A stretch of 64,000 nt of DNA from an uncultured bacterium. GTDB taxonomy: Bacteria > Bacteroidota > Bacteroidia > CAILMK01. Under the pieces are notes generated by a model. That model had not been told where the DNA came from and made no database searches. It saw nothing but the letters and a program-made list of their open reading frames with translations. The position numbers and the translations under genes were made by a program. Of this stretch, positions 1 to 8,268 are shown piece by piece (within the stretch, counting starts at the first letter, position 1; each line of letters opens with the position of its first letter). The stretch covers positions 1 to 64,000 of the forward strand of contig CAIKRV010000018.1 in the NCBI GenBank assembly GCA_903829945.1, written 5' to 3'.

Positions 1-85
1 CAGCTAAAATGAACGTAAATCTCGCCAGCAAAATCACTGGTCAATTTGCTCCGGTTTTAGGTGGTCAGTTTACCCGGTATATCCA
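1..85. mobile_element. Terminal segment of an IS21-family-like insertion element
   Basis: On the minus strand the segment begins at base 85 with TGGATATACCGGG, and it carries two tandem copies of a roughly 16-base unit, CCGG-n4/5-AA(A/T)TTGACCA-like, at 62-77 and 38-54. Multiple short terminal repeats starting with TG are typical of IS21-family ends in Bacteroidota (recalled, not searched). The hsdS reading frame runs into this segment and stops at 57-59, as expected when an element has inserted. The transposase genes istA/istB and the other end would lie left of the window, so the target duplication cannot be seen. Confidence 0.6.
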
Positions 86-1112
86 CATTTGCAATAATTC
101 CCACAAGTTTATGCTTGACCCATAAAAAAACAAACTCACTTGGGATTTCATTGGTAGGAATAATGCCAACGACTGACTGATTTGCACAAGCCTCAATTTC
201 TAATAAACTAATCTGTCCGAGTGTGGCTCCAGTTATTGCAATTACCGTTGTACCTATAGGCAACAATTTTGTATTCGATTTCTCTAGCCCAAGTTGAGTA
301 ATACATCTCGTAGGCTCTATTATCCTAAATTTATTAATTTCGCCAGAGTTGATCCAAGGAATATTGCCATCCCAATATTCAGGTATAATCGTTGATGGCG
401 TTCCCCCTAATTCAGTTTTAAGCACTTTGCCAATTTCTGATCTTGCCCAACTCTCCTCTACTTCTTCAACAAACCACTGTCTGAAAAGTGTTTCTGCCAG
501 TTGCTCCAGGGTTTTATTCTGGCGATGCAGCAAATCTATTTTATCATCCAGGCTGGAGAGAATAGAGGCAATGGCTGTTTGTTCGAGGAGAGATGGAACA
601 TGAACTTCGATTTGTTTTAATGATGTTAATGGATTGCTTATTGAAGGCACACCTACTTGAGCTTCATTTTTCAAAATTGGATGTTGCCCATATTCCGATT
701 TAAAAAAGTAGAATAAGAACTCATTATTAATAATTTCTGGATTAACTGTTAATTTCATTCCAGATTGAGATATTACATATCTGTCAAATTTCCCTGATGG
801 AATTAATGCAACCTGCCCTATTGTGCCACGATGTGTAAATACTAAATCCCCTGCTTTGCAATTGCTTCCAATTAATTCATCCGCCTTTTCCTCTGTCAAA
901 TAAACAAATTTGCCACCAACATTTTTATAATAATTCATATTGGTTCCTCTGATAACAGGTACACCTTTTTCAACAAAATTCTCCGCCTTTATATTTGATC
1001 CAAAAGGACCCATTGCCATAGATCTCCTATCAACACCTTTTATATCATTTACTTTTCTAAGGCTCCAGGTAATCGGCATCTTACCGTATTCAGTTTCTTT
1101 CCACTCGCTCAT
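57..1112 (-). pseudogene. hsdS: Type I restriction-modification specificity subunit HsdS, 3' end disrupted
   Basis: HsdS sets the DNA target of a type I RM enzyme through two target-recognition domains (TRDs) separated by helical spacers. Here TRD1 is about residues 1-165, the first conserved spacer about 170-215 (LLEQTAIASILSSLDDKID, then a FRQWF motif), and TRD2 about 220-342. The second spacer is missing. The last nine codons, ending GKLTT, come from the adjoining IS end, giving 351 residues against a usual 400-450. The ATG overlaps the stop of the upstream small ORF as ATGA, so translation is probably coupled. Without the second spacer the protein may not dock the second HsdM, so the system may be inactive or altered. 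The family call is secure; inactivation is inferred. Confidence 0.85.
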
Positions 1113-1270
1113 ATAGCAATATTTTCTAATTGTGCAGGCGGTACTTGCACAATTTCAATTGATTGATTATTAAAATAATGTAACTGTGCAACTACCGGTT
1201 GCACAGTTAAGGATCGGACATACATGAGGCTTCCAATCCTTATGTAGTTATTACTTTCTTGAAGGCTCAT
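1109..1270 (-). CDS. Unrecognised 53-residue ORF between hsdM and hsdS
   Basis: An open frame of 53 codons exactly fills the gap between hsdM and hsdS. It starts (MSLQESNNYIRIG) 20 bases inside the hsdM 3' end and its TGA overlaps the hsdS ATG as ATGA. A second in-frame ATG lies at 1225. The two overlaps suggest translational coupling along an hsdM-ORF-hsdS transcript. The middle of the frame contains two strong inverted repeats, which could instead mean the DNA is structural and the frame is fortuitous. I do not recognise the peptide. It has no obvious membrane segment or zinc motif. The open frame is seen; coding status is inferred. Confidence 0.45.
   Translation of the reverse strand: MSLQESNNYIRIGSLMYVRSLTVQPVVAQLHYFNNQSIEIVQVPPAQLENIAI
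1128..1154. repeat. Inverted repeat, 9-bp arms
   Basis: Arms AATTGTGCA (1128-1136) and TGCACAATT (1146-1154) are perfectly complementary around a 9-base spacer. It lies inside the small ORF between hsdM and hsdS and shares the half-site TGTGCA with the neighbouring repeat at 1181-1209. It could be an mRNA hairpin tuning hsdS translation or a protein-binding site. Confidence 0.7.
1181..1209. repeat. Inverted repeat, 12-bp arms
   Basis: Arms TAACTGTGCAAC (1181-1192) and GTTGCACAGTTA (1198-1209) are perfectly complementary around a 5-base loop (TACCG). As RNA this forms a stable hairpin with no U-run, so it is not a typical terminator. It lies 69 bases before the hsdS start on the transcribed strand. 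Confidence 0.75.
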
Positions 1271-2825
1271 GAATAATATTTTGAAGGTTTTTCATTATCT
1301 TTTTATTCAGGTCGCTTTCCTCGGCTATCTGTTTTTCCAGTTCTGATTTTAAAGAAGCAAACCTTTCGGGGAAGTTAAAATCGTCCTCATCATCCGCCAA
1401 TCCTATATATCTGCCGGGAGTAAGGGCATAGTTCATGTTTCTCACCTCATCCATACTGGCGCTCTTGCAAAAGCCAGCAATATGCTCATATTGCCCTTCG
1501 CCTGTACGCCAATTATGGTAGGTAGAAGCAATGAGCTTAATATCGTCATCGCTAAGATCACGATTTTTGCGATTCAGTAAATGCCCGTGGTTCCGGGCAT
1601 CAATAAATAGTATTTCTCCCTTACGCTTTGTTTTATTCCTTCTAAGGAACCATAGACAAGCGGGGATCTGGGTATTCAGGAAAAGTTTGGTGGGTAGGTT
1701 TACGATGCAATCCACCAGATCCTTTTCCACTAATGCCTTCCGTATATCTACCTCACCAGTGGTATTGGTAGTCAGTGCGCCCTTGGATAAGACAAAACCA
1801 GCCATGCCCGTAGGGGCAAGATGGTACAGGAAGTGTTGTATCCATGCATAGTTTGCATTTCCGGCAGGAGGCACACCATACGCCCAACGGGCATCATTGC
1901 GCAGTAATTCGCCACTCCAATCGCTGTCATTAAAGGGAGGGTTGGCAATAATGTAATCCGCTTTCAGGTCTTTATGAGCATCGCTCAAAAAACTACCTTC
2001 ATTGTTCCATTTTACATTGCTGCTGTCTATTCCGCGTATGGCAAGGTTCATTTTAGCCAGACGCCAAGTGGTCTGGTTACTCTCTTGTCGGTAAATAGAA
2101 ATACGGTCAGCAAGGTTAAGAGGCATCTTTTTGCCACTTCCCGTTTTATAATGATCCTGATGGGCTTTAATAAATTTTTCACTCTGCACGAACATACCTC
2201 CGCTGCCACAGCAAGGATCAAACACCCTGCCTTCGTAAGGCTCCAACATTTCGACCAATAATTTTACCACGGCTCCGGGGGTATAGAACTGTCCGCCCTT
2301 TTTTCCCTCTGCCAAGGCAAACTCTCCAAGGAAATATTCAAATACCCGTCCTAATAAGTCTTTGCTCTGAGCTTCCTTTGTTCCAAGGGTAGCCGTTCCC
2401 ACCAGATTAATCAATCCGCCCAATCCAGCCTTATCCAGTTTTTCCTGGGCATATACTTTCGGTAAAACACCTTTAAGGGATGGATTGTCTTTTTCAATGG
2501 CATCCATAGCATCATCCACATCCTTACCAATGGTTGTCTGGCTTGCCCTGCCTTGTATCCATTTCCAACGGGAAGAGGGTGGGACGTAAAACACTTTCTC
2601 AGCTAAATATTCATTTCTATCTTCAGGGTCAGCACCTTCGTTTTTCTGTGAAACAAGCTTTTGATAAAGCTCTTCAAATGCATCCGATATATACTTCAAG
2701 AATACCAAGCCTAAAACAACGTGCTTGTATTCAGCAGCATCCATATTTTTACGGAGCTTATCGGCAGCTTTCCAGAGTTTTTTCTCTAAAGGCTCTTCCT
2801 GCTCTATTTTTTCTTTTTTAGCCAT
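1251..2825 (-). CDS. hsdM: Type I restriction-modification DNA methyltransferase HsdM
   Basis: This is the N6-adenine methyltransferase subunit of a type I RM complex (HsdM2 HsdS1, with HsdR for cleavage). It has an N-terminal helical HsdM domain (about residues 10-150), an S-adenosylmethionine motif DPCCGSGGMF near residue 205 and a catalytic NPPF motif near residue 295. The length of 524 residues is normal and the frame is intact. It is followed by a small ORF and the interrupted hsdS. No hsdR is in the window and it may lie on the left. With hsdS damaged, methylation may be lost or altered, which is inference. Confidence 0.96.
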   Translation of the reverse strand: MAKKEKIEQEEPLEKKLWKAADKLRKNMDAAEYKHVVLGLVFLKYISDAFEELYQKLVSQKNEGADPEDRNEYLAEKVFYVPPSSRWKWIQGRASQTTIGKDVDDAMDAIEKDNPSLKGVLPKVYAQEKLDKAGLGGLINLVGTATLGTKEAQSKDLLGRVFEYFLGEFALAEGKKGGQFYTPGAVVKLLVEMLEPYEGRVFDPCCGSGGMFVQSEKFIKAHQDHYKTGSGKKMPLNLADRISIYRQESNQTTWRLAKMNLAIRGIDSSNVKWNNEGSFLSDAHKDLKADYIIANPPFNDSDWSGELLRNDARWAYGVPPAGNANYAWIQHFLYHLAPTGMAGFVLSKGALTTNTTGEVDIRKALVEKDLVDCIVNLPTKLFLNTQIPACLWFLRRNKTKRKGEILFIDARNHGHLLNRKNRDLSDDDIKLIASTYHNWRTGEGQYEHIAGFCKSASMDEVRNMNYALTPGRYIGLADDEDDFNFPERFASLKSELEKQIAEESDLNKKIMKNLQNIIHEPSRK

Positions 2826-3167
2826 TTATATTTATCTACTATATTAATAACATCGTTAACTAATTTGTACCATTAACGTATTGTTTCAAAGCAAAAAAAA
2901 GTGCATTTTTTACGTAATTTTTACATCTAGAAGGTAGTTAAAAGTAATTAAATACATTTTAAAGGTACTAAAAAGCTAAAAGATTAATAAACTACATCAA
3001 ATAACTTCAATTAAGAACCTGAAAACTACCTAGTTTAATGGGACTACTTACGGCTACGTTAATTTTTAACAAAAATAACAAACATTCCCATAAATATATT
3101 GTTCCTTAAAACAATTATTATCATTGTTTTCACATCACTAATGTGAGGAGGAGGTTTGTTTTCTCCC
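2826..3167. other. Gap between hsdM and the phosphoesterase gene
   Basis: About 340 AT-rich bases that must hold the promoter of hsdM on the minus strand. I see no convincing TAnnTTTG box, no RNA gene and no ORF with coding character. The part next to 3168 is the 3' flank of the phosphoesterase gene, and no clear terminator hairpin is visible there. Confidence 0.5.
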
Positions 3168-4346
3168 TTACTTCTCTATCGTAAATTTCAAGGTTTGGAG
3201 GTTTTCCTGCTGTTGTATTTCGAGGAGGTAGGTGCCGTTTTTTAAATGGCCGATCGGAATATTGATGGTGTTTTGGATGCTCATGAGGATATGGGCATTC
3301 AGGTCTAGGATGCGGCAGGAGAATTTGCCTATGGCGGGATTGATACCTTGAAGGCTCAGGATGTCTTTTGCAGGGTTGGGGTAGAGGCGCCAAGCAGTGG
3401 TGCCGGGGGGTGTGGTTTTTAGTATAGTGGTAATTTTACTTGTATCTTTTTTAGTGGTGTCTATTATTTTTTGGCCGGTATCCCAACAGCTTTTTATGTA
3501 TATATTCGTTGCCTTGGAGGAATCGCCAAAGGGCTTAAGTTTATACATTTTTTGCAGGGTGGCCAATAAATTATAATGGTTTAGGGAATCGGCATATTTT
3601 CCTTTTATAACCTGTGCTCCGTAAAATATACAGGCAATATGATTTTTATCTTTATCATCATCCTCGTCAAATACTAAAATAAATAAGCTTTTATTGGCTT
3701 TGGTCCAAGAAATGTAGCTGCCAAGATTTTTTAATAACCATTGATCGGCTTTGGTGATGGGGCTATTGCCGGTACCATCATGCATATCATCCCCCGTATT
3801 AGGAATGACAAAAGATACGGTGGGCAGCTTGCTGAAATTACTCGGGAAATCCGTAAACGGGCGGCTCAGCATGGAGTCAATAACATTGGGAAGCATGAAA
3901 CCCTGCCAATTGATCCAAGGACAGTGTCGGCGAGCATACAACATATTGGAATCGCCGGAATATCCTGCCCATGGGAGTCCTTCCGCAAATCCTTTAAATG
4001 TTTTTTTTGCCGTAATGAGGGCAGCAGCTAAATTGGGGGTAATAAAGGGTACATTTTTGGGTTTCAATCCATCTTTTACACCTTGGGTATTTCCGGAAAA
4101 TAAAATCAGATAATTGGGTTGACTGGGATGAGTTTCTGCATAAAATTTTGTGAATAATGCACCGCTATCCGCAAGATTATTAATAAATGAATCTGCGCCT
4201 GAGCCGATTATTTGATTGTAGGAATGATTTTCTAAAACACAAATTACAATATGATTGAAAACAGGAAGGGAATCTGCCTTGGATTTGGATTGAAAACCGA
4301 GCAGGAAACACAAGGATAGAAGGAGGGTATATCGTTTAATTTTCAA
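3168..4346 (-). CDS. Secreted phosphoesterase (acid phosphatase / phospholipase C family) with T9SS sorting domain
   Basis: A signal peptide (about residues 1-24) is followed by a phosphoesterase domain of the acid phosphatase/phospholipase C type. The metal-site motif is HIVICVLENHSYNQIIG near residue 32, and later motifs are PSQPNYL and DEDDD. The C-terminus from about residue 315 (WRLYPNPAKDILSLQG) is a T9SS type A sorting domain, so the protein is exported through the Por machinery and released or anchored at the surface. The first codon is TTG, chosen because it begins the signal peptide and lies about 10 bases after the predicted transcription start. The substrate cannot be told from sequence. 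Confidence 0.88.
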   Translation of the reverse strand: MKIKRYTLLLSLCFLLGFQSKSKADSLPVFNHIVICVLENHSYNQIIGSGADSFINNLADSGALFTKFYAETHPSQPNYLILFSGNTQGVKDGLKPKNVPFITPNLAAALITAKKTFKGFAEGLPWAGYSGDSNMLYARRHCPWINWQGFMLPNVIDSMLSRPFTDFPSNFSKLPTVSFVIPNTGDDMHDGTGNSPITKADQWLLKNLGSYISWTKANKSLFILVFDEDDDKDKNHIACIFYGAQVIKGKYADSLNHYNLLATLQKMYKLKPFGDSSKATNIYIKSCWDTGQKIIDTTKKDTSKITTILKTTPPGTTAWRLYPNPAKDILSLQGINPAIGKFSCRILDLNAHILMSIQNTINIPIGHLKNGTYLLEIQQQENLQTLKFTIEK

Positions 4347-4781
4347 AGGAGTCTTTTGGCAAAGTTAATTGATTAAGAAATTAATAACAAAAGCTTCTGA
4401 AATTAATATTTTTGATAAATCCTTTGTTTTTATGGAAGGTTTGGATCGACAAACTATTCATGACGAAATGAATTTGCTTGTTTTTCTTAAAATTTAGCGG
4501 ATAAATTGTTTAATTTTGCCATTGGATTAACCCGATTTGCACTTTTAATATTTAGGGCGTTATTTAGTATAGTTTGGTGTAAACAACTTATATGCAAGCA
4601 TTTGACTTGTAATAATGGTAGTTTGTTTATAAACTTAAGCAATAACTCATGTAATTTCCCTTGGGCAGCATTTTTTCGCAAAGCATTAATAATAAGAAGA
4701 TTACGAATTATTATGCCATACGAAAAAACCTAGCTACGCCGAATGAAGGAAATGCTCCTTAAATTTGACTGAATTATAAAT
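4347..4781. other. Divergent intergenic region upstream of the LTA-synthase-like pair
   Basis: The left edge holds the minus-strand phosphoesterase promoter. A perfect -7 box, TAATTTTG, on the plus strand at 4511-4518 could start a transcript with a leader of roughly 260 bases into the gene at 4782, but I see no well-spaced -33 element. A 75-codon frame here has no coding character and is rejected. No RNA fold was identified. Confidence 0.4.
4360..4392 (-). promoter_or_regulatory. Promoter of the secreted phosphoesterase gene
   Basis: On the minus strand a TTTTG at 4392-4388 is followed by a perfect -7 box, TAACTTTG, at 4367-4360. Spacing fits the Bacteroidota -33/-7 promoter. The predicted start near 4356 gives a leader of about 10 bases to the TTG codon. 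Confidence 0.6.
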
Positions 4782-6866
4782 ATGGAAACGAATACTAAAA
4801 AGAAGGAGACTTCAAAACTGGAGTTACGTAAAAAGCTCAGTGAAACATTGGAAACATTGTTCCCTTTGATGCTCACTTTTTTGGGACTATTATTTCTCAC
4901 TAGAATTTATGAAATCATTGTCGAATCCATCATGCATGGTATTCATAAGGGCGGATTCTGGTACGAGCTAAAAGGCTTTTATTATGATACAATGCTGATG
5001 CTGGCAGTGACCGGTATTTTACTCATCCCTTATTTTGTTTTTTATAATATTATTCCTAAGGTAGCCAAATGGATTTATTTGGTAAGCATGATCATTGTAT
5101 TATTGGTCAATTACGGCTTGGTGGGTTATTTTTTACAGTCCAATTTGTTATTAGGAACTGATTTGTTCGGGTATTCTAAAGAGGACATAACTCATACCGT
5201 TGGCGCTTCCGGCGCTTTCAATATTTTATCTATTCTTCCGTTTTTTGTATTAGCCGGTTTGGCTTATTATATTTCCACTAAATTTACCAAATTGGTGAAA
5301 TATGAAAGAGCGAAAAACATAACGGTGGTATTATCGGTAGTTATTCTCTTTTTTATCGAAATTTTAGTGGATACCAGTGTACATAAGGATGAAATGTACG
5401 GCAATTATGAGAATAATAAATTTAGCTACTTTATTGGTGCTGCGTACAATCATTATTTCCCTGATAGAACCGATAATTTATACAACGAATTTTACTATAC
5501 CGATAATCAGGATTTGATTAATGAAACCGGAAAAGATTTTCAATTCAAATTTGTAAGTGCAGATTATCCTTTTTTACATGAAGAACAGGATCGTGATGTT
5601 TTGGGAAATTTCTTTAAAATCGGGAAAGAAAAACCGAATTTGGTATTTATTGTAGAAGAAAGTTTGGGTAGAGGATATTCCGGTCCGGATGCACTTCAAG
5701 GGAGCTTTACGCCATTCTTGGATTCCTTGATGGATCATAGTATATATTTTGAAAATTTCCTTAGTAGCGCAGGACGTACCTTTGGCTTTTTGCCTTCCAT
5801 TTTTGCTTCTGCACCCTTTGCCACTGATGGCTTTTTAGATTTAGGTGCCAAAATGCCTAATCATATGAGTATGATTAATATCTTGGAGCAAAACGGGTAC
5901 TTCAGCAGTTTTTATTATGGTGGGGATCCACATTTTGATAATATGGATATTTTCCTTCATCGCAATAATATTGATAGAATCATTTCAGAAAAAGATTTTG
6001 GCCGCGGTTATTCCAAATTACCTTCCAATAGCGGTGGTTTTACCTGGGGATATGGGGATAAGGAATTGTTCAGAAAGATGCTTGAAGTAAATGAAAAACC
6101 GGTGAATAAACCAAGGTTGGATATATTTATGACCGTTGCCAATCATAGTCCATTTATGGTGCCGAATCAAAAATATTATTTGAGTTTGTTTGATAAAATG
6201 CTTGCGGCCATGCCTTTTGATGCGAACCAAAAGGATGAATTCAGGAAGTATGCCAATAATTATTCTACCGTTTTGTATGCGGATGATGCTATCAGACAAT
6301 TTATCAATGCTTATAAAAATCGTCCGGATTATGACAATACCATCTTTATTATCACCGGCGACCATAGAATGCCGGAAATTCCTATTATCACTAAAATAGA
6401 TCGTTACCACGTGCCGTTTATTATATTTTCACCAATGCTAAAACGGACAAAACGTGTAAAAGCCGTTTCTACGCATTTGGATGTTACACCAAGTATATTA
6501 GGATTTTTAAGTCATAATTATGGAGTCGCTATTCCTAAATATTCCAGTTGGGTAAGTCCGGGTATTGATACTTTTGAAAAATTCAGGAATGTGCATTCCG
6601 TGGCACTTATGCCGGTTAAAGGTACGCTTTCCGATTATTTAGATAAGGATTATTTTGAAGATGAAGGACACTTATTTAAAATGAGCGATCAATTAAATAT
6701 TGACCCTTATACTGATGAGCAAAGACAAAAAGAACTGGATACTAAGTTTAGTGAATACAAAGAAAAGAACAAAATAGCCATTAGGAGAAATGCGCTATTC
6801 CCTGATTCTTTAATGAGGATTAATATTGCTGCACCTCCTGTTAAAAAGAATACTTCTAAAAAATAA
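4782..6866 (+). CDS. LTA synthase-like sulfatase-fold membrane transferase
   Basis: This alkaline phosphatase-superfamily enzyme resembles lipoteichoic acid synthase and phosphoglycerol transferases. Five membrane segments (about residues 25-45, 70-92, 98-118, 146-165, 181-198) precede an extracytoplasmic sulfatase domain (about 284-600). The metal and nucleophile positions are present: Glu293 in ESLGR, Thr333 in AGRTFG, His455 in NHSPF and Asp527-His528 in TGDHR. The family usually transfers phosphoglycerol or phosphoethanolamine head groups in the inner membrane or periplasm. Bacteroidota do not make classical LTA, so the acceptor is unknown. A soluble-type paralogue starts 9 bases downstream, probably in the same operon. 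Confidence 0.85.
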   Translation: METNTKKKETSKLELRKKLSETLETLFPLMLTFLGLLFLTRIYEIIVESIMHGIHKGGFWYELKGFYYDTMLMLAVTGILLIPYFVFYNIIPKVAKWIYLVSMIIVLLVNYGLVGYFLQSNLLLGTDLFGYSKEDITHTVGASGAFNILSILPFFVLAGLAYYISTKFTKLVKYERAKNITVVLSVVILFFIEILVDTSVHKDEMYGNYENNKFSYFIGAAYNHYFPDRTDNLYNEFYYTDNQDLINETGKDFQFKFVSADYPFLHEEQDRDVLGNFFKIGKEKPNLVFIVEESLGRGYSGPDALQGSFTPFLDSLMDHSIYFENFLSSAGRTFGFLPSIFASAPFATDGFLDLGAKMPNHMSMINILEQNGYFSSFYYGGDPHFDNMDIFLHRNNIDRIISEKDFGRGYSKLPSNSGGFTWGYGDKELFRKMLEVNEKPVNKPRLDIFMTVANHSPFMVPNQKYYLSLFDKMLAAMPFDANQKDEFRKYANNYSTVLYADDAIRQFINAYKNRPDYDNTIFIITGDHRMPEIPIITKIDRYHVPFIIFSPMLKRTKRVKAVSTHLDVTPSILGFLSHNYGVAIPKYSSWVSPGIDTFEKFRNVHSVALMPVKGTLSDYLDKDYFEDEGHLFKMSDQLNIDPYTDEQRQKELDTKFSEYKEKNKIAIRRNALFPDSLMRINIAAPPVKKNTSKK

Positions 6867-6875
6867 AATATTTTT

Positions 6876-8267
6876 GTGAAAAATAATTTTCAAAAAGCCT
6901 TTATGCAATTTCGTAAAGGCTTTTTTATGGTACTGGTTAGCATGACAATTATTGTCTTAGGATTGTTTTCCTTTAGAGCGCAAGATCCATCTGAAACATC
7001 AGAATATCCGTTCTTGCATTTAAATAAAACCCCGGATGTATTAAGTAAATTTTTTAAACCAATAAGTGCCAAACCTAACCTTGTTTTTATTGTCGTAGAA
7101 AGTTTGGGAAGATCGTATTCCGGACCCAATGCCTCGCAAGGTGATTTTACGCCTTTTTTGGATTCCTTAATGCCTCATAGTTTATATTGGGAAAATTTTC
7201 TTAGCGGAGCGGGACGCACCTTTGGTGTGGTTCCTTCCTTATTCGGTTCATGTCCCTTTGCTGAAAATGGTTTTTTGGATATGGGAGATAAGATGCCATC
7301 GCATTTAAGTCTGATTAATATTTTAAGGCAGAGCGGGTATTATACCAGCTTTTATTATGGCAGTGAGGCCAATTTTGATAACATGGAAATGTTTATTAAA
7401 AAAGATAGTATTGATAGAATAATTCAAAAAAAGGATTTTGGTACCGGCTACGAAAAAATGCCGGCCAATAAGGAAGGCTTTTCATGGGGTTATGGTGATA
7501 AGGATTTATTCAGAAAAATGCTTGAGGTTAATACCCCTGTTATTGATAAACCGCGCTTGGATATTCTTTTAACTTTATCCAATCATAGTCCGTATTTAAT
7601 ACAAGATCAAAAGTACTGTACGGATAAGGCCGCAGCTATGCTAAGAAAAATGCCATTCAAGGAGGAAAAGAAAAAAGATTTAACACAATATTTGCAATAT
7701 TATTCAACGGTTTTATATTCGGATGATGCCATCAGGGGATTTATTAATGCGTATAAAAAGCGTCCGGAATATGCCAATACTATTTTTATTATTACCGGTG
7801 ATCATAGGATGCCTGAAATTCCAATTATTACAAAAATTGATAGATTTCATGTTCCTTTTATGATTTTTTCCCCATTAATTAAAACGCCAAGATCTTTCAA
7901 ATCCATTTCTACGCATTTGGATGTCACCCCAAGCTTAATGGCTTTTTTAAATCGCATTCCCGGCATTAAAAAGCCTAAATATGTTAGCTGGGTGGGTAGT
8001 GGAATAGACACCTTTAAGGCATTTAGAAATGTACATTCTGTGGCAATGATGCCTTATAAAGGTAGTTTAAGTGAATATTTGGACGGATTATATTTTTTAA
8101 GTGGTGAGCAATTGTTTGATATTTATCCGAGTATGGATATAGAACCAACAACCAATGAAGCAAAAAAAGCTTCATTAAAAGGGATGTTGAATGCCTTTGC
8201 CCTTAAAAATAAAAAGGCATGTACCAACAATAAATTATATCCGGATTCACTGCTAAAAATAAGATAG
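6876..8267 (+). CDS. LTA synthase-like sulfatase-fold enzyme lacking the membrane domain
   Basis: A close paralogue of the preceding gene that keeps only the catalytic domain behind one hydrophobic segment (about residues 15-32), either signal peptide or anchor. Catalytic positions are retained: Glu75, Thr115, His237 and Asp309-His310. Long stretches match the upstream copy, including the FYYG, KDFG, STVLYSDDAIR and TGDHRMPEIPI regions, so a tandem duplication with loss of the membrane domain is likely. The start may be GTG at 6876 or ATG at 6903; the ATG places the hydrophobic stretch closer to the N-terminus. The two enzymes may act on the same envelope glycolipid, which is inference. Confidence 0.83.
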   Translation: MKNNFQKAFMQFRKGFFMVLVSMTIIVLGLFSFRAQDPSETSEYPFLHLNKTPDVLSKFFKPISAKPNLVFIVVESLGRSYSGPNASQGDFTPFLDSLMPHSLYWENFLSGAGRTFGVVPSLFGSCPFAENGFLDMGDKMPSHLSLINILRQSGYYTSFYYGSEANFDNMEMFIKKDSIDRIIQKKDFGTGYEKMPANKEGFSWGYGDKDLFRKMLEVNTPVIDKPRLDILLTLSNHSPYLIQDQKYCTDKAAAMLRKMPFKEEKKKDLTQYLQYYSTVLYSDDAIRGFINAYKKRPEYANTIFIITGDHRMPEIPIITKIDRFHVPFMIFSPLIKTPRSFKSISTHLDVTPSLMAFLNRIPGIKKPKYVSWVGSGIDTFKAFRNVHSVAMMPYKGSLSEYLDGLYFLSGEQLFDIYPSMDIEPTTNEAKKASLKGMLNAFALKNKKACTNNKLYPDSLLKIR

Positions 8268-8268
8268 T

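Noticed and set aside
349-603. 84-codon frame on the opposite strand of hsdS
   Set aside because: It is fully antisense to a recognised protein and has no domain or signal; a shadow frame.
57-1112. Phase-variable hsdS shufflon
   Set aside because: No second hsdS fragment, invertible repeat pair or recombinase is visible; the IS-type end explains the truncation.
4506-4733. 75-codon frame in the gap before the LTA-synthase-like gene
   Set aside because: Composition follows the AT-rich intergenic DNA, no homology recognised, and a -7 box lies at its start.
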